From: a virus
Length of the DNA: 43,394 nt
Reading direction: 5' to 3' (one strand)
IMG/VR virus record: IMGVR_UViG_3300044766_000005
Span: 1 to 43,394 of that record
Made by a program: the position numbers and the translations under genes. The stretch's first letter is position 1; each line of letters opens with the position of its first letter. Below the pieces are notes generated by a model. The model was not told where the DNA came from and ran no database searches. It worked only from the letters and a program-made list of their open reading frames with translations. Positions 22,660 through 31,280 of this stretch are shown here, piece by piece.

Positions 22660-23679
22660 CTATTGTGTAGCAATCCAACCAGTGCGCGTCTTCATGAAAT
22701 GGATTGTCTGTCCACCAATATCCGCGCTGGTCGTAGAACCAATAGCAGCACTCGAATGCTGTGCATTTAGCTGCTTGGTCAATTGGCCAAGGATCTGTTT
22801 CTGATCTGCACCACTTGGCTGTGCTTGTCCAGGACCACCAACTTGTGGTCGTTTGCGGTTAGCAAGAACTTCAGCCATTAGTTCCTCAAGAGACTGATTC
22901 ATTCCAGTCGCACCAGGGAGCATTGGATTTCCAGCACCTTCCATCAAGATACGGAGCAAGCGGGTTGCAGAATCTTCACTCTGCTTATCCCCTAGCTGTG
23001 CTGTTCTAGCACCAGCATTCGCCAATGTCCCTTGATGGAATCCACTCGTTTCTCCGAGCTTGGCCCACCCAAGTTTCGTCAACTCTTCTTGCTTCTTCAA
23101 CTCTAGTTCTTTGATTGCAGTTTCATGCCCATACTTCGTTGGAATATCCTCTTTTCCAGTTCCATAAAATTCTGGAACCTTCATTTGCATGAGGATAGCT
23201 TTCATTGCATCATCAGGAGACATCGTTTCCAATGCCTGTTGCATTGGATTCTTCTTCCATACTTCACTTGTTTTTCTTGCTGTTTCCTGCCCGCCTAACT
23301 CCAAATTTGCGAGAACGTTCTCCATTCCCTTTGTTGCAATATCACGCTTCAATCCAGCCCGCTTGACCATGCCAGGAATCTGGAATTGGCCTTCTCCAAT
23401 ACGCAGCATTTCATCGCCAACAGGCATGAACCTATCACCTGTTCGCATGTAATGTTCCATTGGATTAATCTGTGCCAATTGCTCTTGTGTCGCACCCGCA
23501 GCAACAGCATTCAGATATGTCAAGAACGAGGCTTGCTCCCTATTATTCTTCAGCTCGTTCTCTCGTGTAATACGAGTGACATCAGCTGGACCATATCCAC
23601 CGGTTGCATAATCAATCGGTACAGATTGAACTGCATCCATTGGATATCGGCCAATGTTTGAGTTACTGAAATCGAACAT
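22660..23679 (-). CDS. Probable internal virion protein, 339 aa
   Basis: AAGGAGG before the ATG. The protein is mainly helical, with charged stretches (HETAIKELELKKQEELTKLG) and Gln/Ala/Met-rich segments, no signal and no enzymatic motif. Its end (GGQTIHFMKTRTGWIATQ) is a small beta element. It sits between the giant protein and two low-complexity proteins, a neighbourhood usual for podoviral internal core proteins. The assignment is by context only. Confidence 0.7.
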   Translation of the reverse strand: MFDFSNSNIGRYPMDAVQSVPIDYATGGYGPADVTRITRENELKNNREQASFLTYLNAVAAGATQEQLAQINPMEHYMRTGDRFMPVGDEMLRIGEGQFQIPGMVKRAGLKRDIATKGMENVLANLELGGQETARKTSEVWKKNPMQQALETMSPDDAMKAILMQMKVPEFYGTGKEDIPTKYGHETAIKELELKKQEELTKLGWAKLGETSGFHQGTLANAGARTAQLGDKQSEDSATRLLRILMEGAGNPMLPGATGMNQSLEELMAEVLANRKRPQVGGPGQAQPSGADQKQILGQLTKQLNAQHSSAAIGSTTSADIGGQTIHFMKTRTGWIATQ

Positions 23680-23694
23680 CAGAAATCCTCCTTG

Positions 23695-24294
23695 CTAGTC
23701 TTCGCCCCACCGATAGCGCGGGCCATAATCCGTATATGCACCAACAGGCATTTCAGCGCCTTGCCCTAAGGAATACAAGCCAGCGCCAAAGCCAGGGGAA
23801 CTCCAACGTTCGCCAGTTGACGGAATCTGAACAGATCCATATGAACGTGGAGCGTTCTGTCCATATGTATCCGCTGGTGCGTATGGAGCGGGGCCAGCTG
23901 CAATAGCCGCTCCAACAGGAGAAGCTTGATTCTGCTGTGCCCAATATTCTGCATTACTACGATCCATCATCGCATTCCAAGCTGGACTATTCCCGCCTAG
24001 TCCATAATTGGAATCTAGCCATGCTTGATACCCACCACCACTTGCAGGTTGTGCAGGTCTCTGTTGCGGTTGCGGGAACTGAAACGCACTCTGCGGTGGA
24101 CCTTGTGGTTGCTGAGAACCTGGATTTGTTGATCCTCCTCGTTGAAGCAATTGAGACAACAATCCCATCAACGAGGCACTGTTATCTGGCCCGCTTTGTC
24201 CTGTTGGCGTCACGGTGTCATAAGCATTTTCTGGATTGTTAATCTGTTTCTTCGTGACGTCATATGGATTGATCTGCACTTTTCCACTAGCCAC
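23695..24294 (-). CDS. Low-complexity virion protein, 199 aa
   Basis: Start GTG after AGGAGG. Residues 40-85 are Gln/Pro/Gly/Ser-rich (QQPQGPPQSAFQFPQPQQ). The second half is rich in Tyr, Gly, Ser and Trp (GERWSSPGFGAGLYSLG). The product is probably extended or disordered. No family is recognised. Position in the late operon makes a minor virion protein likely. Confidence 0.68.
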   Translation of the reverse strand: MASGKVQINPYDVTKKQINNPENAYDTVTPTGQSGPDNSASLMGLLSQLLQRGGSTNPGSQQPQGPPQSAFQFPQPQQRPAQPASGGGYQAWLDSNYGLGGNSPAWNAMMDRSNAEYWAQQNQASPVGAAIAAGPAPYAPADTYGQNAPRSYGSVQIPSTGERWSSPGFGAGLYSLGQGAEMPVGAYTDYGPRYRWGED

Positions 24295-24303
24295 TGATGC
24301 CTC

Positions 24304-24783
24304 CTACCTGTAAGCCAGGCTTTGATCAAACTGGTTCTGCTGCTGCATCAACTGCAACAGCTGCATCAATGGACTAACGGAAAGGCTGAACCGATTCTGT
24401 CCAGACTGGTTTGCAGCAACCTGCGCTGATTTCCTCGCCTGTTCAAACCCCTTCATCGTCTGATCTTCCTGGCTTGCATATTCAGACGAAAGGGTAGAAC
24501 GGCCAAGTCCACTGAAGCGATTCTTCAATGCATTCAGTGCAGTTCCCTGCTGCGAATCCAGGTCAGACATCGTTGCATTCAACATTGTCTGATCCGTCTG
24601 GGGTCCCTGTTGCAACAACTGTGCAAGTGCAGTCTGGAAATCAAACCCTGGCGTTAAACCTCCACCACTTCCAGATGCACCATATGCATCATCCCCGCCA
24701 TTGTAATACATGGCTCGGGGACCAACGATTCCAGCGTTAGCCGCCCGCTGGTTGAAATATCCCCCTAACCCGCTGTATGACAT
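24304..24783 (-). CDS. Probable internal virion protein, 159 aa
   Basis: AAAGGAG before the ATG. A Gly/Tyr-rich N-terminus (GGDDAYGASGSGGGLTPG) is followed by Gln-rich amphipathic helices (TALAQLLQQGPQTD; SPLMQLLQLMQQQNQFD). Such Gln/Ala-rich helical proteins occur among podoviral core proteins, which is how this one is read, but no specific motif supports it. Confidence 0.68.
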   Translation of the reverse strand: MSYSGLGGYFNQRAANAGIVGPRAMYYNGGDDAYGASGSGGGLTPGFDFQTALAQLLQQGPQTDQTMLNATMSDLDSQQGTALNALKNRFSGLGRSTLSSEYASQEDQTMKGFEQARKSAQVAANQSGQNRFSLSVSPLMQLLQLMQQQNQFDQSLAYR

Positions 24784-24795
24784 TTCAATTCTCCT

Positions 24796-25452
24796 TTACG
24801 TTGCATGGCACTGAGGGAACTTGTCCTTCATGCATGTCCTGAAACGTGCCCACATTGAATCAATGGAATATCCAGCAAAATCATCTGACACAATTCCACC
24901 AATAGTCGCTCCAACACATGGCTTTGCATCTAACGGAAATGGTGAAGAGGGATACCTGCAATGAGGTTTCTGCACACCAACTGTCACACATTCAAGGCGA
25001 CCGTCATTCCTAATCAACGCAGCCTGATAACCTTGGAACAAGTCTGGCCACGAACCGCCACCGAATGGAAGATAGCCATATGTAATACTGAATCCTTTGT
25101 AATCTGTTTCATTCAAGAACGTTGTAGTTCCTGCATACAAATGCTGGACTCCATCCTCAACCCACGGATGGAATCCTTCATATTCATTCAACACCCAACA
25201 AACATCAACAAGGGCACTACCGTTCATCAATTGCTCATCTTGATCCTTCCCTGTTGTGTTTGTTATATCTTTAGGCACGCTCTTTGGATTTGCTGATCCT
25301 CCCTTTGATCCACCACCACCAATTGTAATTGGATCAATTGGAAGTATCCCTCCACCACCGTCAACTGTTGGGATACTGACAATGGAACCAGCAAGTATTG
25401 TATCCTCGGTTTCATACACAAACCGAATGTTATCATACAATGACTTACTCAA
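24796..25452 (-). CDS. Late protein of unknown function, 218 aa
   Basis: The start is placed at TTG 25452, seven bases after GGAG, because the frame upstream of it is only the out-of-frame shadow of the preceding gene. An early Gly-rich loop (VDGGGGILPIDPITIGGGGS) links to a folded C-terminal half with four or more Cys (RLECVTVGVQKPHCRYP, AKPCVGA, RTCMKDKFPQC). It is probably a virion protein. No recognisable family. The short 8-base overlap with its upstream neighbour is usual in this operon. Confidence 0.68.
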   Translation of the reverse strand: MSKSLYDNIRFVYETEDTILAGSIVSIPTVDGGGGILPIDPITIGGGGSKGGSANPKSVPKDITNTTGKDQDEQLMNGSALVDVCWVLNEYEGFHPWVEDGVQHLYAGTTTFLNETDYKGFSITYGYLPFGGGSWPDLFQGYQAALIRNDGRLECVTVGVQKPHCRYPSSPFPLDAKPCVGATIGGIVSDDFAGYSIDSMWARFRTCMKDKFPQCHAT

Positions 25453-26878
25453 TATCTTGCTCCATTGCGACGATCTCGAATCCAAGGAATTCCCACGGGC
25501 TGATTCCTTCAACCCGCAATTGAAATCCCCACCCTTGATCGGTGGGCAGGAATGCCGTTGCCCGCACGACATCACCTGTTGTATCTAAATTGATAATCTG
25601 TGCAGTTCCCGCAATTGGATTTGTTGCTCCATCTCTATAGATATATGGCGTTACTGTAACCGCACCACTAGCAAAAGGACGGAACAGTACAATAAATTTC
25701 GCTTGCGTCCCCCAGGTTTTTGTTTTCCCAATCTCTCCATAAATCTTGGTTTTGAAATACCCGGTGTAATTCACACCTAAGTCCTGAATTCCGGTGAACA
25801 AATTCGATAGTATACCGCCAGATTTTCCCACCAGCACCTTGTTCGGAGACTCATATCCCGCACAATAAGACGTTACATCATGGATTGAAATTCCGCTATC
25901 GGGAAGATAAAACTTCCATAATTGTCCCATAATTTCCGAAGAGCTTGTTGGAATGAATAGATACACTGTATGCTCATTTGCAGACCATATTGCATGAGCA
26001 TATTGTAGGAATGGTCCATATGAATTCACCATTGCACGCCAAGCCTTTTGCTTCGGCTCAGTCAATGGTGGGAACGTCACAGCTCCTAATGCATTTACCA
26101 GATACGCCCCGCTGTAATGGACGAAAAAGATACCATGTCCAATATTCAGAAGCGCCCTTGGAGCCGTGTTGCCAATGTCTCCTGAAACATAACGAGTCCG
26201 CCATGTCCCTGGATCGAGGCCCCGGACTTGGTAAATCTCGTCTGCTGTGAATATACACAGATCATCTCCCAGGCCCGCAGCTAGTCCAGTTATTGGTTGT
26301 CGATTCCCACCAATAGGCTCACTACCGCCACCGCCAGTAGATACATATGAGAGATTGGCATGGGTGAAATCAGGATTAGACCAGCCATAGCCATCAACAC
26401 CCAATGTAGTAGGTGCAACATACAGCCTCCTATTCAATGGGTGCATTGTTGCATACTTGGGAATCCAGCCGGCGGGCATGTTCATTTCTTTCCAATTCCC
26501 ATCAGCCGGATCACGCCACTTTGCACGATCTACTCCAGTGAACAAACATGCAAATCCAGGACCAGGAACAATGATTGGGAATGTTGTTCCAGTCAATCCG
26601 CTCAATACAGAAGCAGCATCATCCCATAATGTTCCGGAGCTGGTGAATTGCAACCGATGCCTTGTCCCATCAGGTCGATAGTATGATCGGACTGCGCGGA
26701 TTGTAGTCCCCCCTTCAAGCAATGTTTCTTGTACTTCCCCACCCCGCCGCTTGCATGGATGGGAATCAACATTCCTACCTTCCACCCACTCAGCATCATC
26801 AATCTCCGTGGGTGCAGTTGAATCTCGCTCACCCAACCAGTTATTGGGCATTACTTTAATCGTAGTTTGGGCTTCCAT
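25445..26878 (-). CDS. Tail nozzle/stabilisation-like protein, 477 aa
   Basis: Coupled to the preceding gene by a TAATG overlap, with AAGGA before it. The start (MPNNWLGERDSTAPTEID-AEWVEGRNVD) and repeated beta blades (TTIRAVRSYYRPDGTRHRLQ, ADEIYQVRGLDPGTW, TVYLFIPTSSSEIMGQLWKF) are typical of the beta-propeller nozzle or stabilisation proteins of podovirus tails, which extend the portal-adaptor channel. In the operon it follows the adaptor-like gene by a few genes, in line with that role. No enzymatic residues are evident. The function is inferred from fold pattern and gene order. Confidence 0.7.
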   Translation of the reverse strand: MEAQTTIKVMPNNWLGERDSTAPTEIDDAEWVEGRNVDSHPCKRRGGEVQETLLEGGTTIRAVRSYYRPDGTRHRLQFTSSGTLWDDAASVLSGLTGTTFPIIVPGPGFACLFTGVDRAKWRDPADGNWKEMNMPAGWIPKYATMHPLNRRLYVAPTTLGVDGYGWSNPDFTHANLSYVSTGGGGSEPIGGNRQPITGLAAGLGDDLCIFTADEIYQVRGLDPGTWRTRYVSGDIGNTAPRALLNIGHGIFFVHYSGAYLVNALGAVTFPPLTEPKQKAWRAMVNSYGPFLQYAHAIWSANEHTVYLFIPTSSSEIMGQLWKFYLPDSGISIHDVTSYCAGYESPNKVLVGKSGGILSNLFTGIQDLGVNYTGYFKTKIYGEIGKTKTWGTQAKFIVLFRPFASGAVTVTPYIYRDGATNPIAGTAQIINLDTTGDVVRATAFLPTDQGWGFQLRVEGISPWEFLGFEIVAMEQDIE

Positions 26879-28440
26879 TATTCCTTACTCCAAGACCCTG
26901 GAATGATTGATTCCTTTGTCCATGAATCTGGAACTGAACCCTCTTTTGCCCATGAATCAGCAAGATCAGCTTCCTTATGCCACAGTTCAAGGCTATTTGC
27001 ATACGTAGCAATGACAGCTTCAAACTTATTCAACTCCTGTGCAGCTGCAGCTATTACATAATCAAACTGCACAGAGACATAGTTCGATTTCAATGCTGTT
27101 GGTATGATTGCATTAATCTCAATCACTTCCCGCGCAAGAGAACCAAAAGTCCGTTCAAGCATAAAGAAGTTAGTTGGTGCAGAGAACATTGGTATGTTCG
27201 CATCAACCAACAATAGCTCTCGTCCATCTACAGCTAGAACAGTATCGAAATTTGCCAACTTACGGCTAGTGCAACCAATGATGAAATCAAACATTTCACC
27301 ATCAATAGCATTAGCTTCAGTATAAGTTAATGTTGACGTCCCGCTTGATCCACCAGCAGAGAATCCATGCCAGTTATTGAAAATTTTATACTGGCATATT
27401 GTATGTGCAATAGTCTCTAAATTCGTTGCAGTTATTGCATCATTCGCGGGATTCCATGACCACGGTGCGCTGGCTCCATCTTTCCAAATAATCAATTTTT
27501 GTGAATCTGCATCCCAATAGCAGCGGCAATTTTGTGAAGTTGCACCACTAGCAAAGACCGTAACCTCACCAAGCCAGCCGTTCTTATATTTCTTTAACCT
27601 AACTGTACCATCACCAAGAACTGAGATTATGACGAAATCAACTGTTGCATTCCCAATATACAGTGGATGGTATCCATAGTTATCTTCACGGCTCCAGTTA
27701 TTGGGAACCTGGGAGCCACCACTCCATAATACTGTACTACCACCAAGCGTTAGGTTATTAATGACATAACACAGTATTTGGTATGTACCACTTGTTTGTA
27801 GAACAACAAAGAAAGTCAGACCACCAAAACTAACTAATTGAAGACCAAGGTAATTGTTATCTAACGGTGTATCAACGAATAAAGATAATCCAAGACTCGC
27901 GCCACCATTAGTGCTTGTATATAAACTGTATGAATGGTTGTTCTGTGTATCTTTACCAAATCCAATCCAAATCCGACCATACGTTGGATCAAAAGAAATG
28001 TCTAATGATCTCGTATATCCAAATCCATCAAATGTCCCCGTCCAGAAATTGTTTATACTTCCAATTGACCAACCACCACCACCCTGTTTCGTCAACTTCA
28101 CAAAATATGCTTCGGATTGTGAGGTTCCACTGTTGTAGAAAATCCAAGTCACATAGATATTATCAGCTCCATCTTTACAAGCTGAAATTTTGAAGAGTTG
28201 TGAGCTTACGTTGCTTGATGCTTTACTCCATATCCCTTGTGCAGCTCCCCATGAATCCCTCGCCGCATTACTAGCCCATGCTTCAACATACCACGTACCG
28301 CCCAACGGACGCATATATATAACAATGGCACGGCCATCAGCCGCAACAAAGATATGCTTACCCGGTGTTAATGAATAACGTGGGTAATATTCATATCCTG
28401 ATTGCGTTGAGACCGTGCCAAGCGTCCGTACAGTTGCCAC
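26878..28440 (-). CDS. Beta-propeller-like virion protein with C-terminal SWxKE repeats, 520 aa
   Basis: Start GTG after GTGGAG. The first 340 residues are repeated beta strands with a sialidase-type Asp-box-like STNGG and many Trp/Tyr (TYGRIWIGFG, NWHGFSAGG), fitting a propeller. Residues 370-485 alternate helices. The last 37 residues are short repeats: ELWHKEADLA, then DSWAKEGSVP, DSWTKESIIP and GSWSKE, a unit of about 10 residues. The repeats probably make a docking tail for the next virion component. Receptor or glycan binding is possible. No catalytic site is assigned. Confidence 0.7.
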   Translation of the reverse strand: MATVRTLGTVSTQSGYEYYPRYSLTPGKHIFVAADGRAIVIYMRPLGGTWYVEAWASNAARDSWGAAQGIWSKASSNVSSQLFKISACKDGADNIYVTWIFYNSGTSQSEAYFVKLTKQGGGGWSIGSINNFWTGTFDGFGYTRSLDISFDPTYGRIWIGFGKDTQNNHSYSLYTSTNGGASLGLSLFVDTPLDNNYLGLQLVSFGGLTFFVVLQTSGTYQILCYVINNLTLGGSTVLWSGGSQVPNNWSREDNYGYHPLYIGNATVDFVIISVLGDGTVRLKKYKNGWLGEVTVFASGATSQNCRCYWDADSQKLIIWKDGASAPWSWNPANDAITATNLETIAHTICQYKIFNNWHGFSAGGSSGTSTLTYTEANAIDGEMFDFIIGCTSRKLANFDTVLAVDGRELLLVDANIPMFSAPTNFFMLERTFGSLAREVIEINAIIPTALKSNYVSVQFDYVIAAAAQELNKFEAVIATYANSLELWHKEADLADSWAKEGSVPDSWTKESIIPGSWSKE

Positions 28441-28442
28441 AG

Positions 28443-29198
28443 TTAGACTCCACTAATCCCGCTCAAGCGCAGCGTGAAAGTGTCATCAAAGGGATCTTTG
28501 CCAATTGGAAGCAAGCATTTCAGCCAAATCCCCTGTGCTGTCTGCGCGGTGAAGTTACCGCTATTTGCAATGTTTTTATTTGCCGCATCAAACGAGAAAC
28601 CAGATGGCGCAACCTGTCGGTTGTTTCCAGCACCATTCGTGGTTGAACCACCAAGCGATGTTTCCAGCGCAAACGTCCAAACGCTTTGTGGATCAGCAGC
28701 TAGAATCAACGAAGCAGTTCCTAGCGCGATTGTGGCATGGTTATTCTTGGCAAAGATTTTATCATAATACGTCTTTGCCACCGATGGATCAGATACCATA
28801 TTGTACCCAGGAATCCGCACATCTACAATGGCAGGTTCCATCGTTGCAATAGTGGCACCAGCTCCAGCCTTCCGAATCGTGACAGTTCCAGTCGTGCCCG
28901 CACTCTTTACTGCACGAAGGAATATCTTCATTGTTGCAGTGAATGAAATAACGCTTGTGCCGTTCAACGCCTTGACTTCAGACGTAAGCACGCCATCATT
29001 GCCGATGTAATAGATCGTTACAGTCTGCGTAGTATCACCAGCCGCAGAAGAGAGCATTTCCAACGTTGTAGCAGAACCAATCCTCGTAAAGATTGGCTTC
29101 TTCGTGACATCAATGCCACCACCAATGTTCTGCAATGCATCATCCACTGGCATCGTGGCGCTACCGAACCATTGGAAATCAGTTAATGCAAGTGGCAT
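28443..29198 (-). CDS. Virion structural protein, 251 aa
   Basis: AAGGAG precedes the ATG. The chain is beta-rich with Thr, Ser, Gly and Ala (TTQTVTIYYIGNDGVL; GTTGTVTIRKAGAG; FDDTFTLRLSGISGV) and ends in a strand, a pattern common to minor tail or head-surface proteins. No catalytic motif. It lies between the transglycosylase and the propeller-like protein. A specific role cannot be given. Confidence 0.72.
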   Translation of the reverse strand: MPLALTDFQWFGSATMPVDDALQNIGGGIDVTKKPIFTRIGSATTLEMLSSAAGDTTQTVTIYYIGNDGVLTSEVKALNGTSVISFTATMKIFLRAVKSAGTTGTVTIRKAGAGATIATMEPAIVDVRIPGYNMVSDPSVAKTYYDKIFAKNNHATIALGTASLILAADPQSVWTFALETSLGGSTTNGAGNNRQVAPSGFSFDAANKNIANSGNFTAQTAQGIWLKCLLPIGKDPFDDTFTLRLSGISGV

Positions 29199-29209
29199 TG
29201 ACGTTCTCC

Positions 29210-29632
29210 TTACTTACGCAAATAGTTGCGTGTTTCAAGCGGGAGGAATTGTTTCCAGTCCTTCCCATATTGCGACAAGATGCGGGACAGTCTAGTTGGT
29301 CCTGCATTATATGCAGCTAATGCATATTCAGGGCGTCCAAACCGTTGGAGCAATTCCGAAAGATAACGAGTGCCGAGAGATATATTCAACGTAGGATCAT
29401 CACGAACTTGTTGAACATCTTGCCCATATGATTGAATCAGCTTCGGCATCAACTGCATATTTCCAAGCGCACCTGCTGAGCTTTCTACTCCAGGCCCGCC
29501 ACCTTCAATTCTCAGAACCCTTCCAATCAGCGAAGCTGGAACATCATGCTCTTCGGACGCCTGCATTATTGCATCCGCCAGTGACTCCTCCTTGCGTTTC
29601 ATTCCTCCGAAGTAAGTATCTGGCATTTGCAT
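29210..29632 (-). CDS. Lytic transglycosylase (SLT domain)
   Basis: The 140-aa protein is a minimal goose-lysozyme/SLT-like domain. After a charged N-terminus it reads LIGRVLRIEGG (probable catalytic Glu), SAGALGNMQLMP, the SLT signature, then LNISLGTRYLSELLQRFG and EYALAAYNAGPTRLS. Such enzymes cleave the glycan strands. In this position among head and tail genes it is probably virion-associated and opens the wall during DNA entry; host lysis would be done by the M15 enzyme at 4420. The ATG has only an AGAAGAAG-type site. The 100 bases upstream hold nothing secure. Confidence 0.88.
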   Translation of the reverse strand: MQMPDTYFGGMKRKEESLADAIMQASEEHDVPASLIGRVLRIEGGGPGVESSAGALGNMQLMPKLIQSYGQDVQQVRDDPTLNISLGTRYLSELLQRFGRPEYALAAYNAGPTRLSRILSQYGKDWKQFLPLETRNYLRK

Positions 29633-29734
29633 CTTCTTCTAACCTTTGCCTTTCACACTGAAGGCATCGAAGGAGGTATCAACCACCGTTCCATATCTTC
29701 GTTAATGGCTTTTTATGAATCTTGCAAAGTAGTA

Positions 29735-30412
29735 TCATGGCACGGCTGTGATGAATGGATTCTTCCAGTAATCCGTCCCTAACAATGAACCCCGACGATA
29801 TGGCTGCAATGTGATACGATCATCACTGGAATCCTTATCATCCTCCGTCATTTTCTTAAGGAATGATCCAAACACTTCTGCCAATGACTTGGCCTTCTCT
29901 TGCTCCCGAATATGCAAATATGCCGCGGCCCGTACTCCATAGCGCAAGCAATTCAACCAACGATCTGGAATCACTGGAACGTCAACATCTGCCAAAGCTG
30001 GTGGATTGTAGGTATAGATGATATTCATCACATAACCAGCAGATTGTGGTGGTGGGGCCATCATGACATTGTTATCGTACAATGTGTAATCCCGAGGAAT
30101 TCCATTCGGCACTGACTCAATCCGGGGGTATCGTGCGACGAAATCTGCCAATGCCATCTCATGCAACTTTGGAGAATCTGAACTCCCTGTATTGACATAC
30201 AATACATGGAGCTTCCGAAAATCCAACGGCAATGCGTATCTATAAGTCCCTGCAACGCATGATCTCGTTGCCCTTGTAGTAATGAATGCCCAATCAGTAA
30301 ACGACAACACAGTTTGATAAACTTCATCAAACCATATTCTCGCTTGCACCACCAAATCAGTTCTTCCAACTTCCAAGAGCACCGAGTTGATGATTTCCAA
30401 TTTCGTGGCCAC
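29735..30412 (-). CDS. Head-tail adaptor-like protein, 225 aa
   Basis: Start GTG directly after AGGGAGA. The opening LEIINSVLLEVGRTDLV, a helix WFDEVYQTVLSFTDWAF, and later RWLNCLRYGVRAAAYLHI follow the plan of phage adaptor proteins that sit between portal and tail. Length suits this family (about 200-250). It is encoded after the capsid genes as usual. A 13-bp perfect hairpin (30425-30460) abuts the ribosome site, so its translation may be controlled. The function is inferred from pattern and context. Confidence 0.72.
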   Translation of the reverse strand: MATKLEIINSVLLEVGRTDLVVQARIWFDEVYQTVLSFTDWAFITTRATRSCVAGTYRYALPLDFRKLHVLYVNTGSSDSPKLHEMALADFVARYPRIESVPNGIPRDYTLYDNNVMMAPPPQSAGYVMNIIYTYNPPALADVDVPVIPDRWLNCLRYGVRAAAYLHIREQEKAKSLAEVFGSFLKKMTEDDKDSSDDRITLQPYRRGSLLGTDYWKNPFITAVP

Positions 30413-30424
30413 TTCAATCTCCCT

Positions 30425-30460
30425 GGAGTGGGGGGACCATCAATTGCGTCCCCCCACTCC
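30425..30460 (-). promoter_or_regulatory. Perfect 13-bp hairpin abutting the adaptor gene ribosome site
   Basis: GGAGTGGGGGGAC (30425-30437) and its exact complement (30448-30460) flank a 10-base loop. No T-run follows on either strand. In the leftward transcript the 3' arm ends directly before AGGGAGA of the gene starting at 30412. It may protect or process the capsid mRNA, terminate weakly, or affect translation. Confidence 0.7.
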
Positions 30461-30480
30461 CCATCGAGAAACTAGTGCTG

Positions 30481-31221
30481 CTACACCATCGCTAGCAGCA
30501 CCACAGCCTTGCGCCGGACAGTATCCGACGTAAGGGGCTGCAAGACCGTTGCAACCACTACCTCATTGATGTCATCTGTCGTTGCGGCGTTGTTTGCAAC
30601 AGTGGCCGCCGGAGTGAGAATCGCTGCACCATGCATCAAGCGATCCCCTTCCAACAGCGCAGTACCGGCAGCAACAACGTTGGCCGATGGATAAATACCG
30701 CGGGACTGCACCCACCCGCAATATCCATCAGCAAGATCCACCATTGGAATGCCAGCACCACGCTTCCCAGCCTTTGCAGCAGCGGCAATGAGCGCCCATT
30801 TCTTGATGATGCTCACCGTGTCGCTGGCGGCGATTGCAGCGGTCAATGCCGGAAGGAAATCAACTCGCAACGCGGTGACACCCGTTACATAGCTGACTTC
30901 ACCTTCTGGCGCTGCACCAGCTGCACCCGCATCGTCCACGACATAGATCATGTCACCAACGGACACTTTGTCCGTAAGGAATGATCCAGACGCTCTGGTG
31001 GCATACGTTGTACCGCCACCGTTGGCAGTAACTGCACCCAGCGCGGACCCATCGTACATAACCGATGAATCCGCAACTAGCGAGCCACCGCTCTTGTTCT
31101 GGCAATACCGGAACCATCGCTCACCAAATTTGTCATCTTGCTCGATCCGCAACGTCCCCAAAATATGCTTGGGGATGATGGAGGTGTCGGTGAGTGCATC
31201 CATGAACACAGACTTTAGCAT
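30481..31221 (-). CDS. Capsid-associated or decoration-like protein, 246 aa
   Basis: GGGGAG precedes the ATG. It begins MLKSVFMDALTDTSIIPKHI, continues with LGTLRIEQDDKFGERWFRY, and has many Gly, Ala, Thr and short strands (VSYVTGVTALRVDFLPALTA), ending in a strand VVLLAMV. It lies directly after the major capsid gene, where decoration or capsid-stabilising proteins are often found. No specific family is recognised. Confidence 0.72.
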   Translation of the reverse strand: MLKSVFMDALTDTSIIPKHILGTLRIEQDDKFGERWFRYCQNKSGGSLVADSSVMYDGSALGAVTANGGGTTYATRASGSFLTDKVSVGDMIYVVDDAGAAGAAPEGEVSYVTGVTALRVDFLPALTAAIAASDTVSIIKKWALIAAAAKAGKRGAGIPMVDLADGYCGWVQSRGIYPSANVVAAGTALLEGDRLMHGAAILTPAATVANNAATTDDINEVVVATVLQPLTSDTVRRKAVVLLAMV

Positions 31222-31280
31222 TTGAGTTCTCCCCTAATGCTGGCCCATCTCTGGGCGGTTGAAGACGCTACGCCATTTCA

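Noticed and set aside
25453-25575. N-terminal extension of the 24796 gene
   Set aside because: It lies within the preceding gene in another frame and has a Cys/Arg/Ser-rich shadow composition. A start at 25452 with GGAG fits better.
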